From Streptosporangium pseudovulgare (lineage in GTDB: Bacteria; Actinomycetota; Actinomycetes; Streptosporangiales; Streptosporangiaceae): a stretch of DNA of 64,000 nt. How positions within the stretch are numbered: position 1 is the stretch's first letter; the number at the start of each line of letters is the position of its first letter. Location of the stretch: contig NZ_BMQJ01000008.1 in assembly GCF_014648055.1 (NCBI RefSeq), positions 152,751 to 216,750 on the forward strand, read 5' to 3'. A program made the translations under genes and the position numbers. This document shows, piece by piece, positions 55,889-63,307 of the stretch. The notes under the pieces were generated by a model. The model was given only the letters and a program-made list of their open reading frames with translations, was not told the DNA's origin and searched no databases.

Positions 55889-57448
55889 GTGGGAAGCGAA
55901 GCCAAGGTTCTGCTGATCCGGTCATATAGCGCGGTTCCGGAGGCGGGCGCGCCCGCCGCCGGCAAGAGCGAGATCGAGAGGCTGCTGCGCGACACCTCTC
56001 CGGCCGCCGTCAACGACGCGGGGTTCGCCTACGGCAACGCCGCCGGGACCATCGACATCGTCCTCGGCGCACTGCAGCGCAACGCGGCCGAGCTGTCGCG
56101 GGTGTGGGGCGGCGACGCGGCGAAGGAGGTGCAGAAGGCGCTGCAGATGCTGCACGCCACGGGCTCCGAGCTGGTCTCGAAGATGAACCAGATGTCCACC
56201 ACCCTGCGGCTCTACGGCGGCGAGTACCTCCCCCAGGCCATCGAGAAGATCGAGAAGATCCCGGACCCGCCGGCGACCCCGCCAGGCTCGCCCACGCCGA
56301 ACCTCTTCACCCCGCCGACCGGCACGACCGCCCTGACCCCCCAGGGCACGCCCCTCTACCAGCCGCCGCTCCGGCCCGGCCTGCTCCAGACGAAGGAGGG
56401 CGCCGACCAGGCGGCGCGCGAGGTGCTGAAGGAGCTCAACGAGAAGATCGTCGAGCTCTACACCTCGTACGTCCCCCCGCACGTGTCGTACGAGCTGCCG
56501 GTCGTGGCGCTGCCGGGCGGCCCCGGCGACTACCGGGACACCCGCTACCCGGACGGCTCGCCGAACAGCGGCTCGATCTTCTCCGGGAACGGTTCGGGAG
56601 GCGCGTACAACCCGAGCGGCTCCTCGTGGCCGAGCGGGTCCGGCGGCTCGGACTTCTCCGGCTCGGGTTCCGGTTCCCACGGCTCCGGTTCCGGCGGTTC
56701 GGGCTCGCACGGCTCAGGATCGGGCGGCTCGGGATCGGGCGGCGGTGGGGCGAACGGCTCCGGCGGCGGCTCCGGTTCGGGTTCCGGCGGTTCGGGCTCG
56801 CACGGCTCAGACTCCGGCTCCGGCTCCGGCTCCGGTGACACCGGCGCGAACGGGCCGGGCTCCCACGCGCCCGGCGACACGGGGACGGGCCTGCCAGGGG
56901 CGAACGACCCCGGGGCGAACGGTCCCGGCGCGAACGGTTCCGGGGCGAACGGCACCGGCCGGAACGGCGACGGCACCGTGCCGCCCGTGATCGGCGGAGA
57001 CGAGGGATCCCGGTACGACCCCCGCGCCACCGAGACGTCGAGCTTCAACCCGCAGACGCCCACGACCACCGTCTCGCCGTACAACTCGCTCGGGCATCCC
57101 AATCCGGTGATCGGCAACACCGCCGTGACCCCGAACCCGAACGTGACCGCCTTCCCCAACGTCACGACCAGCGTCCCGCCGATCCTCGGCGGTCCCGGCA
57201 CCGGGAACGGCCCGGGGAGCGGGTACGGCTTCGGGAGCGGCTCCGGCTGGGGCTCGGCGAACGCGAACGGCGTGACCTCCGCCGTGCTGTCGCGGGGCAC
57301 GACGGGCGGCCCCGGGATGATCCCGCCCCTCATGGGAGGCGGGGCCGCGGAGGGGCAGCAGGAGGAGCGGAGCCCCGGCATCCCCGTCTCGGAGGTCGAC
57401 GACGTCTGGGGCTCCGCCGAAGGCGGGGGACCCTCGCTGCTCTGCTGA
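55889..57448 (+). CDS. PPE/WXG-like ESX substrate with long Gly/Ser repeat tail
   Basis: 519 residues from GTG 55889, with GGGGAGG 5 nt upstream. Residues ~15-130 form the helical domain with a W-G-G turn (NAAELSRVWGGDAAKEVQKA; MLHATGSELVSKMNQMSTTL). A Pro-rich hinge (IPDPPATPPGSPTPNLFTPP) and a further helix (AAREVLKELNEKIVELYTSY) follow. Residues ~220-400 are Gly/Ser repeats (SGSGSGSHGSGSGGSGSHGS) and then DPGANGPGANGSGANGT. The C-terminus has MIPPLMGGGAAEGQQEERSP and a final DDVWGSAEGG, nearly shared with the next gene. It is predicted to be surface-exposed or released. Confidence 0.78.
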   Translation: MGSEAKVLLIRSYSAVPEAGAPAAGKSEIERLLRDTSPAAVNDAGFAYGNAAGTIDIVLGALQRNAAELSRVWGGDAAKEVQKALQMLHATGSELVSKMNQMSTTLRLYGGEYLPQAIEKIEKIPDPPATPPGSPTPNLFTPPTGTTALTPQGTPLYQPPLRPGLLQTKEGADQAAREVLKELNEKIVELYTSYVPPHVSYELPVVALPGGPGDYRDTRYPDGSPNSGSIFSGNGSGGAYNPSGSSWPSGSGGSDFSGSGSGSHGSGSGGSGSHGSGSGGSGSGGGGANGSGGGSGSGSGGSGSHGSDSGSGSGSGDTGANGPGSHAPGDTGTGLPGANDPGANGPGANGSGANGTGRNGDGTVPPVIGGDEGSRYDPRATETSSFNPQTPTTTVSPYNSLGHPNPVIGNTAVTPNPNVTAFPNVTTSVPPILGGPGTGNGPGSGYGFGSGSGWGSANANGVTSAVLSRGTTGGPGMIPPLMGGGAAEGQQEERSPGIPVSEVDDVWGSAEGGGPSLLC

Positions 57449-57649
57449 GGGACCGCCGTCCACCGGGGGCCGGCCCGCCGGGGACCGACGCTCCGGCGGC
57501 GGCCGCGGACACCTCCGGCGTCCGTCCGGCGACCCCGCGGGCGGCGCGCCGTACGGCGGGCACCGAAGATCCGATACGGGTAGGGTGATCGCTTACCCGG
57601 AGGTTTCGGGGAGACCATCCGGAAAGCCGTACGGAAGAGGGCGGTGGTC

Positions 57650-58897
57650 ATGTCCGACAACGGGGGGAAGCCCGCGCACGGCGGCGCCTCCCAGGAGGTG
57701 GGCTTCACCGAGGGCGAGGTGAAGGGGCTGGGCGGCTCCATGGGACAGTACGTCCCGCACCTCAGGGACCTCTCCACCAGGACCAAGGGCTTCGCCTTCG
57801 ACTGGCCCGACTGCGGCGTGCTGGGCATGGGCATCAACAGCGCCCACTCGCGGGCGTGCGACGAGGGCGCCTCGGCGCTCGACGCCGCCGCGGCGGCGCT
57901 GGAGTCGTGGCAGCACTCCCTGGCCGACGCGGACAAGTTCTACAAGGACGCCGACGACCACAGCAAGGTCAAGGACTCCGACGACCACGGCAAGCCCAAG
58001 GACTCCGGCCGGGACGACAGGACGACTCCCGTCTCCGGCCCGGGGTCGCCCTCCGGCGGACCCGACATCGACTCCCTGCTGAACGGCCCGTCCGCGGGGG
58101 GCGGTCCCGCCGGTCCCGGGCCGGGCGGCGGTGTGCCGGGCGGCGGCCTGCCGTCCGCGCCGAACCCGAACGGCGGCCTGCCGGGCCTCGGCTCCGGCCC
58201 GAACGGAGGGCTGCCCGGAACGGACCCGTCCAGGATCGGCCTGCCGGGGGCCGACACCCCCCGGCCGAACATGTCCGGCGCCGACATCCCCCGCCCGAAC
58301 ATCCCCGACCCGAACACGGCCGCCCCGAACGTGCCCGTGCCGAACGTGCCCACCCCGAACGTGCCCGTCCCGAATACGGCCACCCCGGACGTGCCCGTCC
58401 CGAACACGCCGGACCTCAACGGCGCGCTCCCCGATCCCTCCCGCTACGACCCGAACACCACGCACCTGGCGGGCTACAACCCCGACGACCTGCTCGCCCA
58501 GCAGGCCCGGCAGGCCCAGCAACTCCAGAACGCGGTGCCGCCGAACTGGCCGGGCGACCCGGCGGGGCAGAGCCAGCCCCCCGGCAGCCCACAGGAGAAC
58601 CAGGGCAACCAGGGCAACCAGGGCAACCAGGGCAACCAGGGGAGCCAGAACCGCGGGAGCCAGAGCGGCGGCGGCTTCGGCGCGAGCTCCCCGTCACAGG
58701 CGGTACGTCCCATCACGTCCGGCGCGGCCGGCACGCCGGGCATGGGCGGCATGCCGATGATCCCTCCCATGGGCGGCGGCGCCCCCGGCGGCGGCCAGGA
58801 GGGGGAGAGGGAGCCCTCGGCGCTGCTGCGCGGAAGCGAGCAGGACTGGGAGGACGACGTGGACATCGCCCCCTCGGTCATCAGCCACGAGGTGTGA
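57650..58897 (+). CDS. WXG-like ESX substrate with Pro/Asn repeats and the shared C-terminal tail
   Basis: 415 residues from ATG 57650 (GTG 57644 is two codons earlier). Residues ~15-105 are helical (FTEGEVKGLGGSMGQYVPHL; ASALDAAAAALESWQHSLAD; ADKFYKDADDHSKVKDSDDH). Then Gly/Pro/Asn repeats follow (NVPVPNVPTPNVPVPNT; a QGN array at 58601-58636). The end carries MGGMPMIPPMGGGAPGGGQE, then SEQDWEDDVDIAPSVI, the same tail type as in the previous gene (PPxMGGG...E-E-R...DD-V). Such tails are typical of actinobacterial PPE-like exported proteins. Confidence 0.78.
   Translation: MSDNGGKPAHGGASQEVGFTEGEVKGLGGSMGQYVPHLRDLSTRTKGFAFDWPDCGVLGMGINSAHSRACDEGASALDAAAAALESWQHSLADADKFYKDADDHSKVKDSDDHGKPKDSGRDDRTTPVSGPGSPSGGPDIDSLLNGPSAGGGPAGPGPGGGVPGGGLPSAPNPNGGLPGLGSGPNGGLPGTDPSRIGLPGADTPRPNMSGADIPRPNIPDPNTAAPNVPVPNVPTPNVPVPNTATPDVPVPNTPDLNGALPDPSRYDPNTTHLAGYNPDDLLAQQARQAQQLQNAVPPNWPGDPAGQSQPPGSPQENQGNQGNQGNQGNQGSQNRGSQSGGGFGASSPSQAVRPITSGAAGTPGMGGMPMIPPMGGGAPGGGQEGEREPSALLRGSEQDWEDDVDIAPSVISHEV
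58601..58636 (+). repeat. Four in-frame 9-bp repeats (QGN)
   Basis: CAGGGCAAC is repeated four times exactly, then CAGGGGAGC. It is a simple coding microsatellite in the disordered tail of the exported protein, prone to length change without frameshift. Confidence 0.9.
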
Positions 58898-58930
58898 CGG
58901 TGAGAGACGGCAGGGCGGAAGGAGCGCCTC

Positions 58931-59647
58931 GTGGCGTATGAGAACGACGTCCGGTTGTTCACGGCGTCCGTGGCGGCGACGGTCGTCGCCGCCGGGCTGC
59001 TCAGGAGCAAGCAGGCATTGGCGATCCCCGTCGCGCTCGGCCTACTGGTCTCGAACCCCGCCAGCATGAAGAAGGCGGCCGAGGGCTGGTGCGACCAGGG
59101 CAAGGAGGACTCCCCGGAGAACCTCGACCGGATCGCGGACGGCATCAACAACCTGAAGAAGCAGGTCAAGGAGAACAAGCACTGGGAGGGCGAGGCGGCG
59201 GAGACCTTCAACACCGCCGCGGACGCCTTCCTCACGGCGCTGAGCGACAACAAGAGGTACCGCCAGGCCGCGGGCGAGTGCGCCGGACAGACCGGGGACG
59301 CCTACCACGCCGCGGCCGGGTTCTCCTGCTGGGTCGGCGCGACGATGCTGGGGCTCGGAGCGGCCTTCCAGGGCGCCAGGCTCCTTCCCCCGACCTTGAG
59401 GGTGCCCGTGCAGTTCGCGATCCTCCAGGTCGTCAACAAGATCAACACCGTGGTCAACGCCGTCGTCAAGCGGAAGATGGTGCTCGCGGCCGCCGCCGCC
59501 ACCATCTTCTCCGCGGTCAACTCCCTGCAGAGCAGTCACCGGGCGCTGTTCTTCGGCATGAAGACCCTCCCCGGCCGGGCGCCGGACTTCACCCAGGCGG
59601 GCCTGCGGTACCAGCAGGGGGCGGGCATCACCCCGAAGTCGGCGTAG
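58931..59647 (+). CDS. WXG-like protein with membrane segments
   Basis: 238 residues from GTG 58931, with GGAAGGAG upstream. Two hydrophobic segments at the start (FTASVAATVVAAGLLRSKQA; LAIPVALGLLV). A WXG-like hairpin follows at ~60-125 (INNLKKQVKENKHWEGEAAE with the W-E-G turn, then TFNTAADAFLTALSDNKRYR). More hydrophobic helices come at ~130-200 (FSCWVGATMLGLGAAFQGAR; RKMVLAAAAATIFSAVNSL). It resembles the gene at 61691 in design: WXG hairpin plus membrane part. Probably an ESX substrate that inserts into the membrane. A terminator lies between it and eccB. Confidence 0.7.
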   Translation: MAYENDVRLFTASVAATVVAAGLLRSKQALAIPVALGLLVSNPASMKKAAEGWCDQGKEDSPENLDRIADGINNLKKQVKENKHWEGEAAETFNTAADAFLTALSDNKRYRQAAGECAGQTGDAYHAAAGFSCWVGATMLGLGAAFQGARLLPPTLRVPVQFAILQVVNKINTVVNAVVKRKMVLAAAAATIFSAVNSLQSSHRALFFGMKTLPGRAPDFTQAGLRYQQGAGITPKSA

Positions 59648-59665
59648 GGGGCCTTCCCGGCGGGA

Positions 59666-59691
59666 CGCCCGCCCGGAGACCCGGACGGGCG
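59666..59691. terminator. Hairpin terminator between convergent WXG-like gene and eccB
   Basis: CGCCCGCCCGG and CCGGACGGGCG pair over 11 positions with one C-A mismatch, loop AGAC. It lies in the 50-bp gap between the two convergent stop codons. Confidence 0.6.
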
Positions 59692-59697
59692 CCACGC

Positions 59698-61146
59698 TCA
59701 CCGCTGAGGCGGGGTCACCGCCGCCGGGGCGGTCTGGATCGGGTTCCTGGCCGCCTCCGGGTCGAGCGCCGGTCCCTCGGGGATGAGGTGCAGCAGGTGG
59801 GCCGGCAGCGGCGCGACGTTCTGCTCGCCGTAGCCGAGGGCGGGCAGCAGCTCGGCGGACGGGATCGCGTGCCGGCGCCCCTGGTCGCCGATGAGGTAGA
59901 GCGGCCCGACGGCGTCGAGCCGCCCCTCCCCGGGCAGGACGCCCACCAGGGCGGCCGAGCCCGGGGTGAGCAGCACCTGGTCGGCCATCTCCTGGTTGAA
60001 CCAGCCCTTCGGCGGCGGCGGGATGGGATTGGCGGCGCCCACCGTCAGCACCGCCCGGGCCGATCCCCGTTCGGTGGCGGAGTAGACGGCGCAGAGCGGG
60101 GTCGCGCCGGACACCGTGATGACCTTCGGCATGGCCGACGGCAGGTCAGGGGCGCCGAGGTCGGTGGCGGACGCCTTCGTCGCGTTCACCGTCGCGGCGT
60201 CCAGCTCGACCGGCTGGGCGGACGCGCCGCGGTACGCCTTCTGCTTGATGACCGGGCTCTGCAGCAGCAGGGCGGCCTGCGCCGGGGTGAGGGGCGCCAG
60301 GCCGTCGGGGAGCAGGACGTACCAGCGGGCGGGCATGCCGGCCACCGGCGACACCGTGAACACCGTGCCGGCCCGGTAGCGGTCGCCGTCGGGCCCGGCC
60401 ACGGCGCGGCCGAGGCCGGGGATGTCCGGGCCGCGGAAGGCGGGTCCCTCGGGCAGCGCGTTGAGCCAGGCCGCCGGGACCTGCCGGGGCCGCCCGGCGG
60501 TCATCGTCCGCACCGCCTCGGCCGGGACCCGCATCCGCCGGTTCGACCAGAGCATCCAGGTCTGGCCCCCCTCCTCCACGACCACGGCCGAGCCCTGCTC
60601 GATCGGGGCGCCGCCGACGTCGATGCCGCCGAGCAGCGTGGTGTACGGCCTGCGCTCGTTGCCGGTGTCCACGCCGTCGACCACGCACGCCGTCCAGGGG
60701 GTGCGGACCAGGCGGTCGGGGGCGGGCAGCGACTTCGGGGCGCCGGGGATGCCCACCATCGCGTCGCGCCGGAACTTCGCGAGCGAGGCCGCGCTGACCG
60801 CGCGGACCTTCACCTGCTGGTCGCCGAGCAGCAGCCGGGCGGAGGTCACGTTGTCGACCGGGATCAGCCTCTCCTTGGGGGCGCTGTAGACGAAGACCGC
60901 GCCCGACTCCTCCTCGATGAGCACCGTCCCGGGAGCGGTGAGCGCGGTCGCGCTGCCGGGGCGGAGCAGCCCCAGGATGCCGAAGATCGCCGCCACGACC
61001 ACAGCGACCAGCGCGGAGCCGAACATGGCCACGTTGTGCCGGCGCGTGGGCGACTCCGGCAGGTCCGGCTCGCCCTGGAGCAGCGCCATGCTCAGGCGCT
61101 GGGTCATCAGCTTGTACGCCTGGTAGAGATCCCGACGGGTCTGCAT
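59698..61146 (-). CDS. eccB: Type VII secretion protein EccB
   Basis: 482 residues from ATG 61146, with GGAGGTGGA before it; the longer frame to 61200 lacks a ribosome site. The N-terminus MQTRRDLYQAYKLMTQRLSM, then ALLQGEPDLPESPTRRHN, is the EccB hallmark. One membrane helix follows (AMFGSALVAVVVAAIFGILG, ~41-62), then a large extracytoplasmic beta-rich domain with two Cys (ACVVDG; PLCAVYS) that can form the known disulfide. It belongs to the EccB-C-D-E membrane complex. It is separated from eccC/eccD by about 10 kb of substrate genes, an unusual order compared with mycobacterial ESX loci. Confidence 0.93.
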   Translation of the reverse strand: MQTRRDLYQAYKLMTQRLSMALLQGEPDLPESPTRRHNVAMFGSALVAVVVAAIFGILGLLRPGSATALTAPGTVLIEEESGAVFVYSAPKERLIPVDNVTSARLLLGDQQVKVRAVSAASLAKFRRDAMVGIPGAPKSLPAPDRLVRTPWTACVVDGVDTGNERRPYTTLLGGIDVGGAPIEQGSAVVVEEGGQTWMLWSNRRMRVPAEAVRTMTAGRPRQVPAAWLNALPEGPAFRGPDIPGLGRAVAGPDGDRYRAGTVFTVSPVAGMPARWYVLLPDGLAPLTPAQAALLLQSPVIKQKAYRGASAQPVELDAATVNATKASATDLGAPDLPSAMPKVITVSGATPLCAVYSATERGSARAVLTVGAANPIPPPPKGWFNQEMADQVLLTPGSAALVGVLPGEGRLDAVGPLYLIGDQGRRHAIPSAELLPALGYGEQNVAPLPAHLLHLIPEGPALDPEAARNPIQTAPAAVTPPQR

Positions 61147-61350
61147 TCCACCTCCGCGTCGCGGTGTGAGCGGTAGCCGACAGCATAGAAGCGCGATCAA
61201 GGGGACGGCTCACCGGTGGGGTCGGTGAACGGCCCCTGACCGCGGGGTTTCGGGGCGTCGAAAGCCTCCTGAACAGGCCGCCGGAACCCCCGGAGGGGCG
61301 CTGAGCGGATGGTAGAGATGTCCCGGAACGGTGTTGATCACGGAGGGGTC

Positions 61351-61677
61351 ATGGCGCAGGAGATACACGTCACGTCGGCGGCGATCCGAAGCGTCCGCAC
61401 CGAGATCGGCGACGACGTGATCCCCGAGATCAGGGAACTGCGGGACATGGTGCGCAGCACCGACCTGGGGGAGACCGGCCCGGATCTCCTGCGGCCCCTC
61501 GGATGGGGCGCCGCCGGGGAGCTGATCATCGGGATCCGCTACCGGGAGATCCAGCGGGACGTCGTCCACAAGTTCGACGAGGCCCTGGAGGTGCTGGACA
61601 CGTGGCTGGAACTGCTGGAGAGGGCCGAGCGGAACTGGCGGACCGCCGAGTCGCGCAGCGTCGTCGTCTACCGGTGA
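61351..61677 (+). CDS. Small helical ESX-type protein upstream of WXG-membrane gene
   Basis: 108 residues from ATG 61351 (GGAGGGG before it). EIHVTSAAIRSVRTEIGDDV and PEIRELRDMVRSTDLGETGP, then LGWGAAGELIIGIRYREIQR and DEALEVLDTWLELLERAERN. Helical hairpin of WXG100 size with a G-W-G turn. The C-terminal RTAESRSVVVYR is short. It is 13 bp before the next gene, so likely its secretion partner. Confidence 0.7.
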   Translation: MAQEIHVTSAAIRSVRTEIGDDVIPEIRELRDMVRSTDLGETGPDLLRPLGWGAAGELIIGIRYREIQRDVVHKFDEALEVLDTWLELLERAERNWRTAESRSVVVYR

Positions 61678-61690
61678 CGGGGCCCGCGAG

Positions 61691-62854
61691 ATGAACGACT
61701 TCACACCGCCGGCGCGCGCCGCGGGCGTCCCGCCGCTGCCGCCGGGCTGGCAGCCGGCCACGCCGCCGCCGACGCCCTGGACACCGCCGCAGCCGCAGCC
61801 GGCCTGGGCGCCGCCACAGCCCTCGCCGACGACCTGGGCACCGCCACAGACGGCTCAGACGTCCTGGGCACCCCAGGGCTCCCAACCGTCCCGGACGTCC
61901 GGCGGAGGCGCTCACCGGTGGTCCTCCGGGGGCGGGCGGCACCGGGCCCCGTCGCCCCACCGGCCGTCCCCCGGCGTGGCGGCCAGGAGCGCCAAGGGCG
62001 TGCTGACCGACGCCTCGAAGATCCTCAGCAACCTGCAGAAGGGGGCGCGGCTGGCGCCGACCCTGTACGCGGGCGTGGCGATCGCGGCGACCGCGGCGGC
62101 GAACGTGCCCGGGATGGCCGACGTCTACAACAACTGGGAGTCCCTGCACTCGCGGCTGGACACCGCCGTCAAGAGCTACTCGGCCGCCCTGCTCACCGCG
62201 GGCGCCGGGGGTTGGATCGCGGAGGACCGCGACGCGTACGAGGACGCCGTACGGCGCTTCCAGGAGGGCCTGGAGAGCATGCGCGGCTACGTCAAGACGA
62301 TCGCGGGCATCGTCGACGAGGTCGGCGACGCCTACCGCGCCTACTGGGTGGCGATCGCCCGGCTGGCCGCGACGTTCCTGCTGCTCGCGACGATCGCCGC
62401 CGCCATGCTCCTGACGCCCTGGGCCGGGTCCGCGGCGCTCAACCTCCGGATGCTCGGCACCCTGGCCACCCAGATCATCAGCGTCTCCACCGGCGCGCTG
62501 TGGAAGCTCATCGAGATGGTGGCCGGCGGCTTCGCGGTCTACTTCGGCGGCAAGGCGATCTTCCAGATGTACAACCTCGAACCCACCGGCGCGGCGCGGA
62601 TCGACTTCACCCAGGCCGAGATCAGGATCGGCGACCTCCCGTCCTTCCGGGAGCCGCCGTCGTCCTCCGGGAACGTGCCCCAGCCCCCGCCGCCGTCGGC
62701 CGGGGGCGTGCCCGGTCTTCCCGCGCCGCCGGGTGGGGCCGTACCCGGGGGCGCGCCCCAGTCCCCGCCGGCCGGGAACGTGCCCGGCCTCCCGCCGAGC
62801 GCGGGTTTCCAGTGGCTTTCCCCCAGACAAGAGATTCCGGAGCCGGCCAGATGA
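61691..62854 (+). CDS. Pro-rich WXG-like protein with membrane helices
   Basis: 387 residues from ATG 61691. Residues 1-90 are Pro/Trp/Gln-rich, with repeats WTPPQ/WAPPQ (PPTPWTPPQPQPAWAPPQPS). Residues ~150-225 are a WXG-type hairpin (NNWESLHSRLDTAVKSYSAA; GGWIAEDRDAYEDAVRRFQE with W-I-A near 177). Then two hydrophobic helices (LAATFLLLATIAAAMLLTPW; LWKLIEMVAGGFAVYFGGKA). The C-terminal ~70 residues are Pro/Gly-rich. The N-terminal Pro tract before the WXG part is unusual. It overlaps the following YbaB-like gene by ATGA. Confidence 0.72.
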   Translation: MNDFTPPARAAGVPPLPPGWQPATPPPTPWTPPQPQPAWAPPQPSPTTWAPPQTAQTSWAPQGSQPSRTSGGGAHRWSSGGGRHRAPSPHRPSPGVAARSAKGVLTDASKILSNLQKGARLAPTLYAGVAIAATAAANVPGMADVYNNWESLHSRLDTAVKSYSAALLTAGAGGWIAEDRDAYEDAVRRFQEGLESMRGYVKTIAGIVDEVGDAYRAYWVAIARLAATFLLLATIAAAMLLTPWAGSAALNLRMLGTLATQIISVSTGALWKLIEMVAGGFAVYFGGKAIFQMYNLEPTGAARIDFTQAEIRIGDLPSFREPPSSSGNVPQPPPPSAGGVPGLPAPPGGAVPGGAPQSPPAGNVPGLPPSAGFQWLSPRQEIPEPAR

Positions 62855-63273
62855 CGAGATTCGACCCCGAGAACCCGCGCGTGGAGAGCATGGAGGACCT
62901 CGACGAGGTCGTACGGCACAGCGAGCGGGTGATGGCCGGGCTGGCGGAGGCCCAGCGGGAGCTCGCGGCCGTGACGGGCGAGGGGACCGCCGCCGACGGC
63001 ATGGTCCGCGCGGAGGTGGACGGCGCCGGCCGGATCCGGCGGATCGCCTTCGACCCGCGTGCGGCGCGGATGGACACCGCGGCGCTGGCCGAGGCGGCGA
63101 CCGAGGCGGTCCGGGCGGCGCAGGAGGAGGCGGCGCGCCGCAACGACGAGCTGCTCAGGGCGGCGACGGGCGGCGCGCCGGTCACCCTGGACATGGAGCG
63201 GGCCCGCCGGGAGTTCGAGGAGATCGGCGCGGACCTGGCCCGCACCCTGCGCGACCTGACGGAGAAGTGTTGA
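62851..63273 (+). CDS. YbaB/EbfC-like small protein; last gene before the IS element
   Basis: 140 residues from ATG 62851 (ATGA overlap). YbaB pattern: GTAADGMVRAEVDGAGRIRR, then IAFDPRAARMDTAALAEAAT and EAVRAAQEEAARRNDELLRA. A further C-terminal helix follows (LDMERARREFEEIGADLART). The stop TGA (63271-63273) lies only 5 bp before the right-end hairpin of the tnpB element, so the final residues (TEKC) may be set by the insertion. It is the third YbaB-like protein in the island, again directly after an ESX-substrate gene. Confidence 0.78.
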   Translation: MTRFDPENPRVESMEDLDEVVRHSERVMAGLAEAQRELAAVTGEGTAADGMVRAEVDGAGRIRRIAFDPRAARMDTAALAEAATEAVRAAQEEAARRNDELLRAATGGAPVTLDMERARREFEEIGADLARTLRDLTEKC

Positions 63274-63278
63274 CTGCC

Positions 63279-63298
63279 CCCCTCCCTGAAGGGAGGGG
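63279..63298. repeat. Right-end subterminal hairpin of the tnpB element
   Basis: CCCCTCCC and GGGAGGGG form a perfect 8-bp stem with loop TGAA. A hairpin of this sequence followed by ATTCC is characteristic for right ends of IS605/IS1341-like elements in actinobacteria. In TnpB systems this region also forms the 3' scaffold of the omega (guide) RNA. Confidence 0.75.
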
Positions 63299-63307
63299 AT
63301 TCCCGGC

